Shown one piece after another: positions 61,897 to 64,000 of a DNA stretch of 64,000 bases. Under the pieces are notes generated by a model that was not told where the DNA came from, searched no databases, and saw only the letters and a list, made by a program, of their open reading frames with translations. A program made the translations under genes and the position numbers. The stretch's first letter is position 1, and every line of letters begins with the position of its first letter. Source of the DNA: Vibrio cortegadensis (GTDB lineage Bacteria; Pseudomonadota; Gammaproteobacteria; Enterobacterales; Vibrionaceae); assembly GCF_024347395.1 (NCBI RefSeq), contig NZ_AP025475.1, positions 20,137 to 84,136 of the forward strand, given 5' to 3'.

Positions 61897-63003
61897 ATGA
61901 GCGTATCAACCCTAATGAAAACTGCGCCAGGCGCGGCAGTGACTGGAGTTCCAGTCGCGCTTTAAAGCAGTGTTTGATGATGATTCACCTGAAGCACGAA
62001 AGATTAAACGACGCTTCAGGTTAATGCGGCTGCGGCTGGCGCGGCGTATCGCAAAGCCAGAAAAGCTGAAAAGAAGGGCGGCTACCTGCGAGCATATCGA
62101 CGGCAAAGGTGACCCTCGCCTATTCGTGCCGGTTACGATTAGATCAGGTGAAATGATGCGGGCTGCTTTGGTACGCAGCCATATCGACCAAGATAGCGAG
62201 GCGGTCACTCTTGCGATACCGAGCGACGAAACGATTGATTTGAACAAGGCGCTACGGCAACTCGCTCGCTGGTGGTGCTTTCTACAAGGGTATCGTGTCG
62301 CTGCTGATATATGACCCACAAGCGCACCTATCAATGTTTTCGGCTACCATCCTGAACTTAACACCACGATAAATGACGCTGTGCTGCCATTCATGCTGGG
62401 TGATGATGATGATCTTACCTGTTGCGTAAAAAACGGCGTGGCCAAAGCTAGATATCATCCCTAACCACCTGCAAATGCGGCGTTTAGAACGTGATTTGCC
62501 GGAAGCCGATATCCCATACCGGCGCACAATGCGAGCAGGCGCAATTTTCGAACGGCTATGACATCATTATCATCGACGGCCACCCCGACTTGGTATGGGC
62601 ACAATGAACATGATCTGTGCCTCTGATGTGTAACGCTAATAACTACATCAACTGGTGAACGACATCAACTCGACAACACGGCAATGGCAACTAATAACGA
62701 ACATCTACGACGAAACCTCGCTATTAAAACGACTCATGAGCCACTGGTGCGGTTCTGGCTACTGCAAACGGCGGCGTCAATCAACCGAGCTAACGCGACA
62801 TAATGAATATGGGCCGGGCTTACCACTGACTAATGGGTAGAGTTACCGATGAAGTGAAGGGACAACGTCGGATGGCGTCAATTTACGAACGGCTGACGAA
62901 CAACGCTCAAGCCAGCGGCATGGAAGCGTGCGAACGATATCTTTGAGCCTACGTTTACTGAAATGCTGGAAGAACTAATCAAACCATTCTGGAAGGAGGA
63001 AGC
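61897..63003 (+). pseudogene. Mirror copy of parA, degraded
   Basis: Counterpart of 59836-61002, with start context GGGAGGTAAAATGAGC recognisable. The Walker A region is destroyed and no frame longer than about 115 codons remains. Confidence 0.75.
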
Positions 63004-63935
63004 ATGGCGACGATGTTCAATGTAAAGTTCAACCTGGTTCTGTTTCCGTTCGAAAGCGGTAAACGCAATAAAAAGAAACTTCAAAAACTGGAATCTGGCT
63101 GCGGCTGGCAGCACTGTTTTATAAAGTCATGGGGAAAGAGGTAAAGTTCAAGCTGGTGGAAGTGCCTGCTGAAAAATTGAACTGAGCACCATGGTTTACG
63201 ACGTGAGCGCAACCAGTTCCTACTCGATGCGCATGCTGTTAGTGACGATTGAAACGTTCAAACCAGGTCAACAGATACCAGCATTTGTCGTGATGTATGC
63301 GGCCAGATAAGAGATGCAGACGGTAGCCGTCGCCCGCTTTACAGCACTTGAAACTAAAAAGCCTTTCTGTGTATGGTGGAGAGACTTTGCGAACGCGGCG
63401 ATGCGGTTCCTGTCCGATGAGCGGCAAAAAACAGGCCATCTGCCTGGGAAAAAAGGTCTTCGCTATGAACGCGTAACTAATAACGCCGCGCGAAAAGTGG
63501 CTGGGCGGTTGGTGTAAGCCGCAAAACGATGATGCGTTGCGTGAACACAGCTCAATTGCCTGGGCGTTTATTCGTTCGGCTTCACCAAACCAAACGAGCT
63601 CGGCGCACGCAAAGGTGAAACACTTTATAAAAGGTGTATAAAAAGCTGACTAAAAGAAGAAAAAAAGAGATCGTTAACTTCTGTGACTCGTGGCTTATCC
63701 TGAGAAGAAGGTAAGCACACCACAGAAAGATCATTGAGCTGTTCGTTTGCCAGTGTGGTGCAACAAATGAAAGCCTGAAGCAGTGAAACCACGCGAATTG
63801 GCGATGGGGCCACGGTCGCGATGAAGAACGGCAATGCCACAATCAACATCCCAAAAGTTTCGAATGACTCTCTCTGAAAGCTATCGAGGACTTCATTTCA
63901 CGAACGCTATCAAAGAAGCGTTGAATAACTGCTAA
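63004..63935 (+). pseudogene. Mirror copy of parB, degraded
   Basis: Counterpart of 58886-59839, with start and stop recognisable and many indels between. Short matching frames occur around 63314. Confidence 0.75.
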
Positions 63936-63958
63936 CAATACGCCGGGAGGAGAACAAC

Positions 63959-64000
63959 ATGCTTATTCATATAACGCCAAAATTACCGACCGCTGAAGTG
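63959..64000 (+). pseudogene. Mirror fragment of the gene downstream of parB
   Basis: First 14 codons of the copy of 58242-58865, already with missing bases, cut by the window edge. Confidence 0.6.

Larger units (their letters stand above)
61460..64000 (-). repeat. Inverted copy of the right end of the phage-plasmid (hairpin read-through)
   Basis: Reverse complement of about 58821-61459, with about 98 bases net missing and dense indels throughout. It is cut by the window edge. The error style matches the inner part of the left mirror. Confidence 0.92.

Noticed and set aside
1..64000. CRISPR arrays, tRNA or rRNA genes, insertion sequences, integrase with att sites
   Set aside because: None seen by eye. 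The only recombinase-like gene is the protelomerase, consistent with an extrachromosomal prophage that does not integrate.

Overview
The window holds one complete linear, hairpin-ended phage-plasmid (a temperate, N15-type 'telomere phage') plus two inverted, error-laden read-throughs of its own ends. The true replicon appears to be positions 18948 to 61459 (42,512 bp). It is bounded by two palindromic telomeres that share an identical 39-base half-site. Everything left of 18948 is a reverse-complement copy of 18948-38187, and everything right of 61459 is a reverse-complement copy of about 58821-61459. Such mirror copies are expected when sequencing runs around a covalently closed hairpin end or across a head-to-head replication junction. 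The gene families (lambda/N15-type head and tail genes, SopA/SopB-type partition, N15-type RepA, moderate GC) suggest a gammaproteobacterial host, possibly Vibrio or a related marine genus; the host is an inference. || LEFT MIRROR (1-18947): copies of the terminase, lysis, methyltransferase, ssb, rdgC, regulator, repA and protelomerase genes on the opposite strand. From 1 to about 10 kb the copy is nearly clean, with scattered one-base indels. From about 10 kb errors rise, and nearer the telomere every gene is shattered. || PLASMID/EARLY REGION (18948-33421): the left telomere, protelomerase, the repA operon (minus strand), a CI-like repressor with shared operators and a Cro-like gene. A rightward early operon follows with an antiterminator candidate, an RdgC-FtsK-gamma fusion, SSB, an ASCH-like protein, a DUF4406-like protein and many small proteins. 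|| LATE REGION (33405-56496): a probable late promoter followed at once by a terminator (a Q-dependent switch arrangement). Then come Com, a DNA methyltransferase, holin, SAR endolysin, nested Rz/Rz1, a cos-like site and a lambda-order morphogenesis block. That block runs terS, terL, W, portal, protease/scaffold, D, E, FI, FII, Z, U, V, G/GT frameshift, tape measure, minor tail, SGNH-esterase fibre, L, K, J. || RIGHT PLASMID REGION (56500-61459): a small membrane protein with its own promoter, an XRE regulator with a divergent small gene, three small leftward genes, and a parA-parB operon reading away from the right telomere. || RIGHT MIRROR (61460-64000): a degraded copy of parA and parB. || The genes work together as follows. 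Protelomerase resolves telomeres after RepA-driven replication. ParA/ParB, probably acting on palindromes dispersed through the genome, segregate the prophage. The CI-like repressor controls the early promoter and probably repA. An antiterminator opens the late operon for lysis and for siphovirus-type virion assembly. The items most worth follow-up are the dispersed partition-like palindromes, the RdgC-FtsK-gamma fusion, the Com-methyltransferase pair and the operator shared by repA and the immunity region.
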